Positions 53,531 to 62,693 of a stretch of 64,000 nucleotides of DNA are shown here, piece by piece. The stretch's first letter is position 1. Each line of letters starts with the position of its first letter. The DNA is from an uncultured archaeon (GTDB lineage Archaea > Halobacteriota > Methanosarcinia > Methanosarcinales > Methanoperedenaceae): contig CABMIH010000088.1 of assembly GCA_902386205.1 (NCBI GenBank), forward strand, positions 16,418-80,417, written 5' to 3'. Made by a program: the position numbers and the translations under genes. The notes under the pieces are model-generated. The model saw only the letters and a program-made list of their open reading frames with translations, did not search any database and was not told the DNA's origin.

Positions 53531-55410
53531 ATACATCTGTCTTCTTCGATATCATTTCAACTATCGGCTTTGGCATCGCGCTTATTTTTTGCCTGCAGGT
53601 ACGAAAGAACGTAATAGATAAAGCGACCAGGATGTTTCTTTTCGCCAGCATGGGGATATACTTTTTTACAGGTATCGGCAAATTGCTGCAATGGTTTTCG
53701 ATCACGGATTATTTTATTCCTTATCTTGGCTTTTTCGAAGTCCTGTTCGTCCCGTTCTTTCTGTTCTTCGTATATTCTTTCGATATCAATCATGAGCTCA
53801 AGAAGCGCAAAAAGGTTGAAGAAGCTCTGCAAAGATCCAACAATGACCTTGAAATCCGGATAAATGAGAGGACTGCAGAGCTGGCGACTTCCAATGAGTC
53901 ACTGAAGCTTGAAATTGCAGAGCGTACGCATGCTGAAAAAATATTGCGGGAGAGTGAAGAGCAAATCAGGAATCTTCTTGATTCCACAGCAGAAGCAATC
54001 TATGGGATCGACCTTAATGGAAACTGCACTTTTTGCAATCCTGCATGCCTCCGAATGCTTGGATACAGCGGCCTTGACGACCTTATAGGCAAGAACATGC
54101 ATAACCTGACCCACCACAGCAGGAATGACCAGGCTATCGTGGGGGGAGAAGGTTTCCATGCGGAAGACGAGTTACTCTGGCGCGCGGACGGTACATGTTT
54201 TCCTGCCGAATACTGGTCATATCCTGTGCGCAGGAATAATGAAGTCGTGGGCGCAGTAATGACTTTTTTTGATATCACGAAGCGGCGGCAGGCGGAAGAG
54301 AGGCTTTTACAATCAGAGGAAAAATACCGGATGCTTATCGAGAACAACCAAGATGGAATCTTTATCAGCCAGTATGATAAGATCCAGTTTGCCAATAAGG
54401 CATTTGCCAGGATCCACGGATATACTGTAGAAGAAATCATCGGAAAGGATATAAGGGAAATTATCACGCCTGAGGATATAGATAAGGCAGTCGATATATT
54501 CCGAGGGATACAGGCAGGGAACGATGCGCCCAGGGAGTTCGAGCTGCGTGCACTGCACAGGGACAGGAAAACAAGAATTTTTGTTAATATGAATGTCGGG
54601 AGGATTACCTACTGCGGAATGTGGGCTAACATGGGGACGGTCAAGGACATTACCGAGCGCAAAAAAGTAGAAGAGATGCAGCTTGAAAACCAGCGCCTTG
54701 TGTATTTGAACAAGGCCAAATCCGAGTTCCTTGCAAACATGAGCCATGAACTTCGCACTCCTTTGAATTCAATAATCGGTTTTACTGAACTCCTGAAACA
54801 GAAAGCAGCCGGGGAACTCAATGAAAAACAGGATCGCTATGTGGAGAATGTCCTTACGAACTCTAAATTCCTGTTAAACCTCATTGCGGATATCCTCGAC
54901 TTCAACAAGATCGAAGAAGGAAGGATGGATCTTGTAATCGAGACGTTATCCGTTCCCGAAACCATAAACAAGGCGCTTGAACTTTTAAAAGAAAACGCTT
55001 CAAGGAAATACGTGACCCTCAAAGCGGAATTAGACCCTGAACTTAATGTTATTGAGGCCGACAGGCAGAGATTCGACCAGATACTTTCCAACCTGGTCGG
55101 GAACGCCATTAAATTCAGCAGGACCGAGGGGGGAACTGTTACAATAACAACGAAAAAAGAAGGTAATATGGGGATATTCCAGATATCCGATACTGGTATC
55201 GGAATAAAAGAACATGATATAGAGCGGCTTTTTAAAGCTTTTGAACAGCTCGAATCTGGGATATCCAGGAAATACGGCGGCACAGGGCTCGGGCTTGCGA
55301 TCACAAAGAGGCTGGTAGAATTGCACGGAGGGGAGATAACAGCAGTGAGTAAGTATGGACAGGGAAGTACATTCACTTTTTCAATCCCAATTTCGCGAGG
55401 ATGGAATTAA
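53527..55410 (+). CDS. Membrane PAS-PAS histidine kinase
   Basis: A 627-residue sensor. Three membrane helices (~8-24, 34-54, 64-84), a coiled coil (~85-140, with RINERTAELATSN), PAS 1 (~145-265, Cys-rich CTFCNPACLRMLGY, shorter than its relative at 47.6 kb by about 20 residues), PAS 2 (~270-390), and kinase core with His407 in SHELRTPLN. Membrane part has almost no external loops, so the signal is likely sensed in the membrane or cytoplasm. Confidence 0.93.
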   Translation: MNTSVFFDIISTIGFGIALIFCLQVRKNVIDKATRMFLFASMGIYFFTGIGKLLQWFSITDYFIPYLGFFEVLFVPFFLFFVYSFDINHELKKRKKVEEALQRSNNDLEIRINERTAELATSNESLKLEIAERTHAEKILRESEEQIRNLLDSTAEAIYGIDLNGNCTFCNPACLRMLGYSGLDDLIGKNMHNLTHHSRNDQAIVGGEGFHAEDELLWRADGTCFPAEYWSYPVRRNNEVVGAVMTFFDITKRRQAEERLLQSEEKYRMLIENNQDGIFISQYDKIQFANKAFARIHGYTVEEIIGKDIREIITPEDIDKAVDIFRGIQAGNDAPREFELRALHRDRKTRIFVNMNVGRITYCGMWANMGTVKDITERKKVEEMQLENQRLVYLNKAKSEFLANMSHELRTPLNSIIGFTELLKQKAAGELNEKQDRYVENVLTNSKFLLNLIADILDFNKIEEGRMDLVIETLSVPETINKALELLKENASRKYVTLKAELDPELNVIEADRQRFDQILSNLVGNAIKFSRTEGGTVTITTKKEGNMGIFQISDTGIGIKEHDIERLFKAFEQLESGISRKYGGTGLGLAITKRLVELHGGEITAVSKYGQGSTFTFSIPISRGWN

Positions 55411-55411
55411 T

Positions 55412-56335
55412 ATGAATATGAGATGGATATATGTTGTGCTGGCAGTTGCCTTACTGGTCGGGCTTGCCGGGTATTATTTCAATCTAAAGTTTCAGGATGA
55501 TATGAAAAATGGCCCCGAACCGGAAAAACCCGGATCATCCCAAAATACAAAAACAATAACAGTTGGAACCGATTCATATTATGCAGCCAAACAGCTTACA
55601 GAATTCCAGCCTCTTGCAGACTATATCGCGTCAAAGCTCAGTGATAATGGAACCGTGTATGAGGGCAGGGTAATAGTTGTAAAAACAGTTGACAATGTAA
55701 CCGGCCTGTTAGAGGAAAAGAAAATGGATCTATATATAGCCAGCCCTTTTACAGTTTATCTGGTTTCAAAAAAAAGTGGAGCAATAATATTTTTAAGAGG
55801 ATGGAGAGATGGGGTACCACAGTATCATTCGCTGTTTGTTGTCAGGAATGATTCGTCCATAAGAACGCCTCAGGATTTTTTGGGGAAAACCATGGCGTTC
55901 CAAACGCCGGAATCCAGTTCAGGATATCTGCTGCCCAAGGCGCATTTACTCCAGAAAGGCCTTAACCTGAGCCAGTCGGATGGAAATAACAGTGTTAAAT
56001 ATATTTTCACAGAGGAGGAAGAGGAAAATATCGTCTTATGGGTAATTGAAGGAAAAGCGGACATAGCAGCGTTATCCAACCTTAATTTTGATCAACTCGT
56101 AAAATCACGTAAAGACGAATTGAAAGTAATCGACAGAACCATCGATGTACCAAGACTTGTAGTGTCTTACAGATCAGATATTGACCCTTCGCTTCTTGAA
56201 AAGATCAAGCAGATACTTCTTGGCATGGACAAGGACCCACAGGTCATCTCACTCACTATGAGAACTAAAAAATATGATGAGGTGTCAAACGATGAAATTA
56301 ACAACATCAGCAGACTGGTAAATTTTTTGGACTAA
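55412..56335 (+). CDS. PhnD-like periplasmic binding protein, membrane-anchored
   Basis: A 307-residue protein from ATG 55412, just after the preceding stop. An N-terminal membrane anchor (~5-24) is followed by a type II binding-protein fold of the PhnD/phosphonate family: TVGTDSYYAAKQLTEFQPLADYIASKL, VYLVSKKSGAIIFLRGW, YHSLFVVRNDSS and FQTPESSSGYLLPKA. No ABC permease or ATPase accompanies it, so it probably presents a ligand to a sensor kinase. The gene directly downstream is a diverged paralogue. Confidence 0.85.
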   Translation: MNMRWIYVVLAVALLVGLAGYYFNLKFQDDMKNGPEPEKPGSSQNTKTITVGTDSYYAAKQLTEFQPLADYIASKLSDNGTVYEGRVIVVKTVDNVTGLLEEKKMDLYIASPFTVYLVSKKSGAIIFLRGWRDGVPQYHSLFVVRNDSSIRTPQDFLGKTMAFQTPESSSGYLLPKAHLLQKGLNLSQSDGNNSVKYIFTEEEEENIVLWVIEGKADIAALSNLNFDQLVKSRKDELKVIDRTIDVPRLVVSYRSDIDPSLLEKIKQILLGMDKDPQVISLTMRTKKYDEVSNDEINNISRLVNFLD

Positions 56336-56364
56336 AATCATTAAAATAATCAATGAGGTTAAAA

Positions 56365-57285
56365 ATGAAACTGAACAGGAAATCCATCTATATTCTTTTG
56401 ATAGTTGTTTTACTTGCCGGTCTGTTAGTTCATAATATAAATTCGTCAGGTACTGATAATAGCAGGAGAGTAAAAGAAAATCTGCAAATTACAGAGACAA
56501 TAAGCATTGGCACTATAGGGGATGATGCAGCCCGTAAAATAGAACTTTTCCAGCCTACTGCGGATTATATTGCCGGAAAATTAAGCGATAATGAAACAAC
56601 TTATAAAGGTAAAGTCGTCATTGTAAAAACACTTGATAATTTAAGCGACCTCTTAAAAGAACAGAAACTGGATTTATTCGTTGAGAGTCCTTTGACAACT
56701 ACTGTGATCGCCAATAAGAGCGGTTCGGTGCCTTTTTTGAGAAGATGGAAGGATGGGATTGAAAAGTATCATTCAGTATTCATTGTAAGGAAAAATTCCT
56801 CTATCAGTACAGTAGACGATCTAAAAGGAAAAAATGTAGTTTTTGAAGACCCGGCCTCCACTTCTGGATATTTGTTGCCAAAAGCGTACCTGCGCCAGAA
56901 AGGTTATTCATTGAACCTGTCAACAGGAGAAAATAATATCGGATATGTCTTTAGCGGAAGTGATGATAATACCCCCTTATGGGTGATAGAAGGAAAAGCA
57001 GATGCCGGTGTGATATCGGATATCGATTATGAAAAACTTCCCGATATCCAGAAAAGCCAGTTAAGAATAATCGACAGTACCATCGACCTGCCAAGGCATG
57101 TAGTATCCCGAAGGTCGGATCTCGACCCTGTTATGGCTGGAAAAATAAGGCAAATACTGCTGGACATGGATAAAGATCCCGGAGGGATTGTTATTATGAA
57201 CGATTTTGAAAAAACAAAAAAATACGATGAGATAACCCAGGATGAAATGGATAACATCAAAAAAATTTTCAATTCATTAGAATAA
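56365..57285 (+). CDS. PhnD-like periplasmic binding protein, paralogue
   Basis: A 306-residue paralogue of the preceding protein. It has an N-terminal membrane helix (~7-24), SIGTIGDDAARKIELFQPTADYIAGKLSDN, FLRRWKDGIEKYHSVFIVRKNSS and FEDPASTSGYLLPKAYL. The start ATG 56365 follows gaggtt; an ATG 12 bases earlier overlaps that site. Like its neighbour it has no transport partners. A membrane HAMP kinase follows 12 bases downstream and is the obvious partner. Confidence 0.85.
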   Translation: MKLNRKSIYILLIVVLLAGLLVHNINSSGTDNSRRVKENLQITETISIGTIGDDAARKIELFQPTADYIAGKLSDNETTYKGKVVIVKTLDNLSDLLKEQKLDLFVESPLTTTVIANKSGSVPFLRRWKDGIEKYHSVFIVRKNSSISTVDDLKGKNVVFEDPASTSGYLLPKAYLRQKGYSLNLSTGENNIGYVFSGSDDNTPLWVIEGKADAGVISDIDYEKLPDIQKSQLRIIDSTIDLPRHVVSRRSDLDPVMAGKIRQILLDMDKDPGGIVIMNDFEKTKKYDEITQDEMDNIKKIFNSLE

Positions 57286-57297
57286 AAAGATGATATA

Positions 57298-58788
57298 TTG
57301 GCAACCCGGAAAATAAGTTATAAGCTGACGGTTCTTGCAATAGTGCCTGTAATTTTATCAATGATAGTTTTCGGAAGTATATCATATGTTATTTTTAAGG
57401 AGCAGTTGATAAATGAACGGATAGAAGAGACAACATCTTTGATTGATCTCTCTTCACAGGAGATCAAGAATCCGCTGTATTTCCTGGATATAAGCAAACT
57501 CAATAGCATTATAAAAAATATTAAGAAAAATCCTAACATCCTGGCAGTGTACATCATGGGGCCTGATGGAAGGGTAATTACGGACGGCACGCCTGAAAAT
57601 AAATTCTATAATCAGATACTGGATGATGAATTCAGTAAAAAATCCATAACATCGGACGGTACTTACGTTGAAGTTGAAAATAAGGTCATCCGCATTTCCA
57701 CTCCCGAAATTATCAATGAGAAGATCGGGATAATCAGGATAGATTATTCTTTAAATGAGCTTGACAGGGCTTTACAGAACCTGATAGTTTTACTTATGGC
57801 AGTTGGTACGCTCGTAATTCTTGTTGTTGCTGCCATAGATATCTTCATTTCAAGGAACATCTCAAAACCGATAATAAACCTGAGGGATGCTTCTCTTGAT
57901 ATTGCTCAAGGCAATTTTGGAACAAAAATAAAAATCCGGTCAAATGATGAGATAGGCGAACTGGCAGAAGCATTTAATAAAATGGCGGAAGATTTGCAGA
58001 AATCAATTGCTGAACTTAAACGTACAGAAGAAATACGCCATGAAAACGAGCACCTTATCTATGCCAGCAAGTTAAAATCCGAGTTCCTCGCCACTATGAG
58101 CCATGAGCTGCGCACCCCGCTAAATGCGATAATCGGATTTTCGGAACTCCTGAAGATGGGCGGGGGATTGGATAAAAAACAGGAGCACTATCTGGACAAT
58201 GTTCTTACAAGCAGCAAATTCCTGCTCGATCTTATCAATGAGATCCTTGACCTTTCCAAGGTGGAAGCCGGGAGGATGGAACTGGCAATCGAAAAGGTTT
58301 CCGTACCTGCAATGATAAATGAAACTATCACGCTCCTCAAAGAAAAAGCAGCAAAACATAACATAAACCTGGAAAAAGATATGGATCCTGAACTGGATTT
58401 TATCGAGGTTGACCCGCAGAGGTTCAAGCAGGTTCTTTTTAACCTCCTCAGCAACGCTGTAAAATTCAGCAAGAAAGAAGGAGGAACTGTAACTGTTACA
58501 TCTAAGAGGGAAGGTAATATGGCAAAGTTCCAGGTGTCAGATACCGGTATCGGTATCATGGAAGAAGATATAGGTAAACTGTTCAAGGCTTTTGACCAGC
58601 TTGATACAGGGATTTCCAGAAAATACGGAGGTACGGGGCTTGGGCTTGCAATCTCAAAAAAGATGGTCGAACTCCATGATGGCAAAATCATGGCAGAGAG
58701 CAGATATGGCATTGGTAGCACATTTACATTTATCCTGCCCATAATGGCAAAAGAGCGGGATAGAGATAAAATGACAAGGGGAGATTAA
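57298..58788 (+). CDS. Membrane HAMP histidine kinase
   Basis: A 496-residue sensor beginning at TTG 57298. Membrane helix at ~10-32, an extracellular domain of ~125 residues with a Cache/PAS-like look (NILAVYIMGPDGRVITDGTP), second helix at ~160-183, HAMP (~184-235) and kinase core with His269 in [32 protein letters not shown]. Placed between PhnD-like and LivK-like binding proteins, so external ligand input is likely. Confidence 0.92.
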   Translation: MATRKISYKLTVLAIVPVILSMIVFGSISYVIFKEQLINERIEETTSLIDLSSQEIKNPLYFLDISKLNSIIKNIKKNPNILAVYIMGPDGRVITDGTPENKFYNQILDDEFSKKSITSDGTYVEVENKVIRISTPEIINEKIGIIRIDYSLNELDRALQNLIVLLMAVGTLVILVVAAIDIFISRNISKPIINLRDASLDIAQGNFGTKIKIRSNDEIGELAEAFNKMAEDLQKSIAELKRTEEIRHENEHLIYASKLKSEFLATMSHELRTPLNAIIGFSELLKMGGGLDKKQEHYLDNVLTSSKFLLDLINEILDLSKVEAGRMELAIEKVSVPAMINETITLLKEKAAKHNINLEKDMDPELDFIEVDPQRFKQVLFNLLSNAVKFSKKEGGTVTVTSKREGNMAKFQVSDTGIGIMEEDIGKLFKAFDQLDTGISRKYGGTGLGLAISKKMVELHDGKIMAESRYGIGSTFTFILPIMAKERDRDKMTRGD

Positions 58789-58789
58789 C

Positions 58790-59998
58790 ATGAAAAAAAA
58801 TTGTTCTTTAATAATTTCGATACTATTTGTATCACTAATAATTGCCGGTTGTCTGGATAAAGTCCGGGAAGAGCCTGTGAAGCCAAACAATACCAATGGG
58901 ATTTCAGACACAGAGATCATCATCGGTTCTTCATCACCGCTGACCGGGGACGCCGGTGTACTTGGAACACAGTACACCCATGGTTCACTGGCATTAATAA
59001 ACGAAACAAATGCCCAGGGAGGGATACATGGCAGGAAGATCAAACTCATACAATACGATGACCAGTACGATCCCGTAAAAACCGTAGCAAATACACAAAA
59101 ATTGATACTGGATGACAAGGTCTTCATTTTATTTGATTATGTCGGGACTCCCACAAGCATCAAAATAATCGATATGGCAGAGGAAGCAAGAATTCCTGTT
59201 ATGGGAATATTTTCAGGGGCAGAAGAACTGAGAACTCCTTTTCAGCCCTATGTTTTTAACGTGCGCGCATCATATTACCAGGAAACCGATGTTGCAGTTG
59301 ACTATTTTGTAAAGAACCTGGGCTTAAAAAGGATCGCTGTTTTTTACCAGGATGATGCATTCGGGCTGGCGGGATTGAAGGGTGTGGAAATAGCATTGAA
59401 CAAATATGACCTGAAGCCGGTTGCCACAAGTACGTACCTCCGCGGCACAGAGGATATGGAAAACGCCCAGCGGACAATTAAAAAAGAAAATCCGGATGTT
59501 ATTGTCATGATAGGCACCTACCAGCCCCTGGCAGCGTTTACAAAAAATTATAAGGAGCAAGGAGGCGATCCCTATTTTTACAGCGTGTCTTTTGTGGGCG
59601 CCGATGCCTTCGCCCTGGAACTTTCAGGCAAGGGGATAAACACATCTGACAGGATCATCGTGACCCAGGTCGTTCCTGACCCATATGAAACTGCCGCCAT
59701 TTACCTGAGGACTGTCCAAAATTACAGGAAACACCTGGCAAAACATTTCCCGCAGGATCAGCCCAACTACGTAGGCATGGAAGGATACATGAATTCCTTG
59801 ATCCTGGTAAAGGTGTTAAATGATACGGGAAGAAACCTGGACAGGGATAGTTTTATCAGGACAGCGGAATCCCTTAAAGATTACAGCGCAGGCATAGGAT
59901 TTCCTGGGAATTACGGGCGTAATGATCATCAGGCGTTTGATAAAGTGTTCCTATCCCACCTTGATAATGGAAGGTTCCTGTTATTTGAATTAGACTGA
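58790..59998 (+). CDS. LivK-like (branched-chain amino acid type) binding lipoprotein
   Basis: A 402-residue lipoprotein. Lipobox IIAGC with Cys21, then the type I periplasmic-binding fold: IIIGSSSPLTGDAGVLGTQYTHGSLALINETNAQGGIHGRKIKLIQYDDQ, FLLF-type hinge segments, and KRIAVFYQDDAFG. Ligand could be amino acid, amide or urea-like. No ABC transporter genes accompany it. It begins one base after the HAMP kinase and ends 6 bases before another membrane kinase, so it probably serves signalling. Confidence 0.9.
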   Translation: MKKNCSLIISILFVSLIIAGCLDKVREEPVKPNNTNGISDTEIIIGSSSPLTGDAGVLGTQYTHGSLALINETNAQGGIHGRKIKLIQYDDQYDPVKTVANTQKLILDDKVFILFDYVGTPTSIKIIDMAEEARIPVMGIFSGAEELRTPFQPYVFNVRASYYQETDVAVDYFVKNLGLKRIAVFYQDDAFGLAGLKGVEIALNKYDLKPVATSTYLRGTEDMENAQRTIKKENPDVIVMIGTYQPLAAFTKNYKEQGGDPYFYSVSFVGADAFALELSGKGINTSDRIIVTQVVPDPYETAAIYLRTVQNYRKHLAKHFPQDQPNYVGMEGYMNSLILVKVLNDTGRNLDRDSFIRTAESLKDYSAGIGFPGNYGRNDHQAFDKVFLSHLDNGRFLLFELD

Positions 59999-60004
59999 CT
60001 TAAT

Positions 60005-62206
60005 ATGAAATTACAATATAAATTTTTTATTTTTTTCGCAACCCTGATCCTGATATTCGGGTCTGCCACTATCGTATCTACCTCAATGATACTGAAGAAG
60101 GAATTAGAACATACCCTGATAGTCAGGGAAAGAATCGGGTCGGAAGTCCTGGAACACAGGATATTCCCGTATATTGCAAATAAGGATTATGATAAAGTAA
60201 CAAGCATTTTATTCGAGGACAAAGCGGTCAGGAAAGAATCGATCTATTATATATTTGTAAACGACAACAATGGGAATATACTGGCACATACTTTTTTAGA
60301 TGAAATACCCAGGCAGATAAAAAACCGCGTTCATGGCGATGTTGAAGATTTTTCGGCCACCGAAATAAGCATTAATGATATGCCTGTAATAGAAATAGTA
60401 ATAGCGATAAAAGAAGGCGCATATGAAGCCGGGCATCTTCATGTCGGATATAAGAAAGAGTATATAGACAATATCATTTCCCAGATTATAAACACAATGG
60501 TATTCATCCTGGTCATTTTAATGGCCTGTTCAATAATTTTAACTTTCTTTTTAAGCAAATTTATAGTCAAACCTATCAAAGAGTTATCAAGAGGTATGTT
60601 GGAAGTCAGCAAAGGGAATCTCAACCACCAAATAAAAACGGACTCAAAAGATGAACTCGGGGAGCTTGCCCTTACCTTCAAAAAAATGACCGAGGACCTC
60701 CGGAAGACAACTGTTTCGAAAGATTATGTGGACAATATAATCAGGAGCATGTTCGGCACAATAGTAGTCGTAACCCCCGACGGGCAGATACAAACCGTTA
60801 ACCAGGCTACCTGCGACATGCTGGGATATAAAGAGCAAGAGCTGGTCGGGCAGACGGTTGATATCCTGTTCGCTGATGAGAACATAAAGCATAAAGCTGC
60901 ATGGTTCGATGAACTGACTGAAACCAATTATGTCAGCAATATAGAAAAAACATACCTGGCAAAAGATGGAAGAAAAATACCCATGATTTTCACGGGTTCT
61001 GTAATGCGTAATGATAACGGCGAAGTCCAGGGGCTGGTTTGTGTGGCGCTGGATATCACGGAACGCAAGCGGATGATGGAGCAGCTCAAGCAGAAAAATG
61101 AATTTGTAAGGACTACACTTGAATCTCTCCCTTACCCTTTCTATGTTATTAACGCCGTGGATCATACTATAGCCCTTGCGAATTCAGCCGCATTTGGTGG
61201 CGATTTAGGTAAAGTCTCGACATGCTATGCTCTCACCCATAAAAGAAGCGAACCATGCAAGAGCCAGGAACATCAATGTCCGCTTGAGGAGGTAAAAAGA
61301 ACAGGGAGGCCTGCAATAGTAGAGCATGTCCATCTGGATAAAAATGGCGATCCCAGGAACGTGGAAGTTCATTGTTATCCTATTTTTGATAGTAGTGGCA
61401 ATGTTGTGCAGGTTATAGAATATTCCCTGGATATTACGGAACGCAAGGAGGCGGAAAAAATCCGTCTTGAAAACCTGCGCCTTGATCTTGCAAGCAGGAC
61501 AAAATCTGAGTTCTTAGCCAATATGAGCCATGAGCTTCGTACTCCGCTGAACGCCATAATTGGCTTCTGCGAGCTTATTAAGCAAAAAGTTCACGGGGGA
61601 CTGACTGAAAAACAGGAGCACTATGTAGATAATGTCCTTACGAGCGGCAAATTCCTTCTCAGCCTCATCAATGATATTCTTGACCTGTCAAAGGTTGAAG
61701 CAGGGAAGATAGAACTGGTGATGGAGAATATCTCACTGCCATCGGTCATAAATGAAACGATGAACCTCATAAAAGAAAAAGCATCAAAGCATAATATTGC
61801 CCTGAAAACAGATTTTGACCCCATGCTGGACATTATCGAGGCAGACCAGCAGAGACTCAAGCAGATACTTTTCAACCTGCTCAGTAACGCCGTTAAATTC
61901 AGCAAAGAAGAAGGGGGAACTGTTACCATAACAACGAAAAAAGAAGGAGATATGGCAAAAATTTCAGTCTCGGATACAGGCATAGGTATCAGGGAAGATG
62001 ACTTAAGGAAACTATTCACTGAGTTTGAGCAACTGGACTCAGGCATCTCAAAAAAATACGGGGGTACCGGACTTGGGCTTTCTATCACAAAGAAACTGGT
62101 TGAACTTCACGGAGGCAAAATCATGGTAGAGAGCAAGTACGGTGAAAGAACGACATTCACTTTTTTACTACCCCTGGTGAAACAGGAAAAGGAATGGAAT
62201 TGCTGA
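60005..62206 (+). CDS. Membrane HAMP-PAS-PAS histidine kinase
   Basis: A 733-residue sensor. Membrane helix at ~5-27, an extracellular domain of ~130 residues, second helix ~161-183, HAMP (~184-235), PAS 1 (~250-360, similar to that of the 50.6 kb kinase), PAS 2 (~372-485) with a Cys/His motif CYALTHKRSEPCKSQEHQCP, kinase core with His509 in SHELRTPLN. The Cys/His set could bind a metal or heme or sense redox. Its 3' end overlaps the convergent winged-helix gene. Confidence 0.93.
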   Translation: MKLQYKFFIFFATLILIFGSATIVSTSMILKKELEHTLIVRERIGSEVLEHRIFPYIANKDYDKVTSILFEDKAVRKESIYYIFVNDNNGNILAHTFLDEIPRQIKNRVHGDVEDFSATEISINDMPVIEIVIAIKEGAYEAGHLHVGYKKEYIDNIISQIINTMVFILVILMACSIILTFFLSKFIVKPIKELSRGMLEVSKGNLNHQIKTDSKDELGELALTFKKMTEDLRKTTVSKDYVDNIIRSMFGTIVVVTPDGQIQTVNQATCDMLGYKEQELVGQTVDILFADENIKHKAAWFDELTETNYVSNIEKTYLAKDGRKIPMIFTGSVMRNDNGEVQGLVCVALDITERKRMMEQLKQKNEFVRTTLESLPYPFYVINAVDHTIALANSAAFGGDLGKVSTCYALTHKRSEPCKSQEHQCPLEEVKRTGRPAIVEHVHLDKNGDPRNVEVHCYPIFDSSGNVVQVIEYSLDITERKEAEKIRLENLRLDLASRTKSEFLANMSHELRTPLNAIIGFCELIKQKVHGGLTEKQEHYVDNVLTSGKFLLSLINDILDLSKVEAGKIELVMENISLPSVINETMNLIKEKASKHNIALKTDFDPMLDIIEADQQRLKQILFNLLSNAVKFSKEEGGTVTITTKKEGDMAKISVSDTGIGIREDDLRKLFTEFEQLDSGISKKYGGTGLGLSITKKLVELHGGKIMVESKYGERTTFTFLLPLVKQEKEWNC

Positions 62207-62440
62207 AGAGATTGAAGGCAGTGGATGAAATGCCGGGTCTGAAGGAAGATTTAAGAATTTTAATCCCATGGATGTTATTTTAATCTTGTTATTCTCTCTA
62301 CTAACAAATTCCTCTTCTTGAAGAAAGCAAAGCAACTCATTTAATTTATTAGGCGGCAGTGGGATTTTTTTTTTTATCTCATCAATGTTATGCCATTGAT
62401 CATCTTTAAGCAGTTCTAATATTTTATCAAGTGATTTCAT
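62168..62440 (-). CDS. Small winged-helix protein
   Basis: A 90-residue protein. Residues ~1-65 form a winged-helix pattern (ILELLKDDQWHNIDEIKKKIPLPPNKLNELLCFLQEEEFVSRENNKIKIT). The last ~25 residues (PLPSISSAIPFLFLF) lie antisense to the end of the last kinase and look like read-through past a lost stop. It is probably a DNA-binding regulator. No target is known. Confidence 0.65.
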   Translation of the reverse strand: MKSLDKILELLKDDQWHNIDEIKKKIPLPPNKLNELLCFLQEEEFVSRENNKIKITSMGLKFLNLPSDPAFHPLPSISSAIPFLFLFHQG

Positions 62441-62530
62441 AATGATTATGCGTGTGTGTATTTAGATGGTAATATAGGTCTTTGGATTTAAAACTTATGG
62501 CATTTAAGAACACTAAAATAATAATCTATA

Positions 62531-62604
62531 AGCCGCCGGGGGGATTTGAACCCCCGATCTGCTGATTACGAATCAGCCGCTTTGCCGGGCTAAGCCACGA
62601 CGGC
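62531..62604 (-). tRNA. tRNA-Thr (anticodon CGT)
   Basis: On the minus strand a 74-base cloverleaf reads acceptor GCCGTCG/CGGCGGC, a D arm with a GG-containing loop, anticodon stem GCTGA/TCAGC enclosing loop TTCGTAA (anticodon CGT), and a T arm GGGGG-TTCAAAT-CCCCC. Discriminator is U and no CCA is encoded. A TATA-like ctatatag (62634-62641) lies about 30 bases upstream. Confidence 0.92.
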
Positions 62605-62693
62605 ATGAAAAATGTGTATATCGGTATTTTTGTCTATATAGTTTACCATTTTAACAGGATAATATTTTAAGTATAAAAAACAATTAAAAGAAT

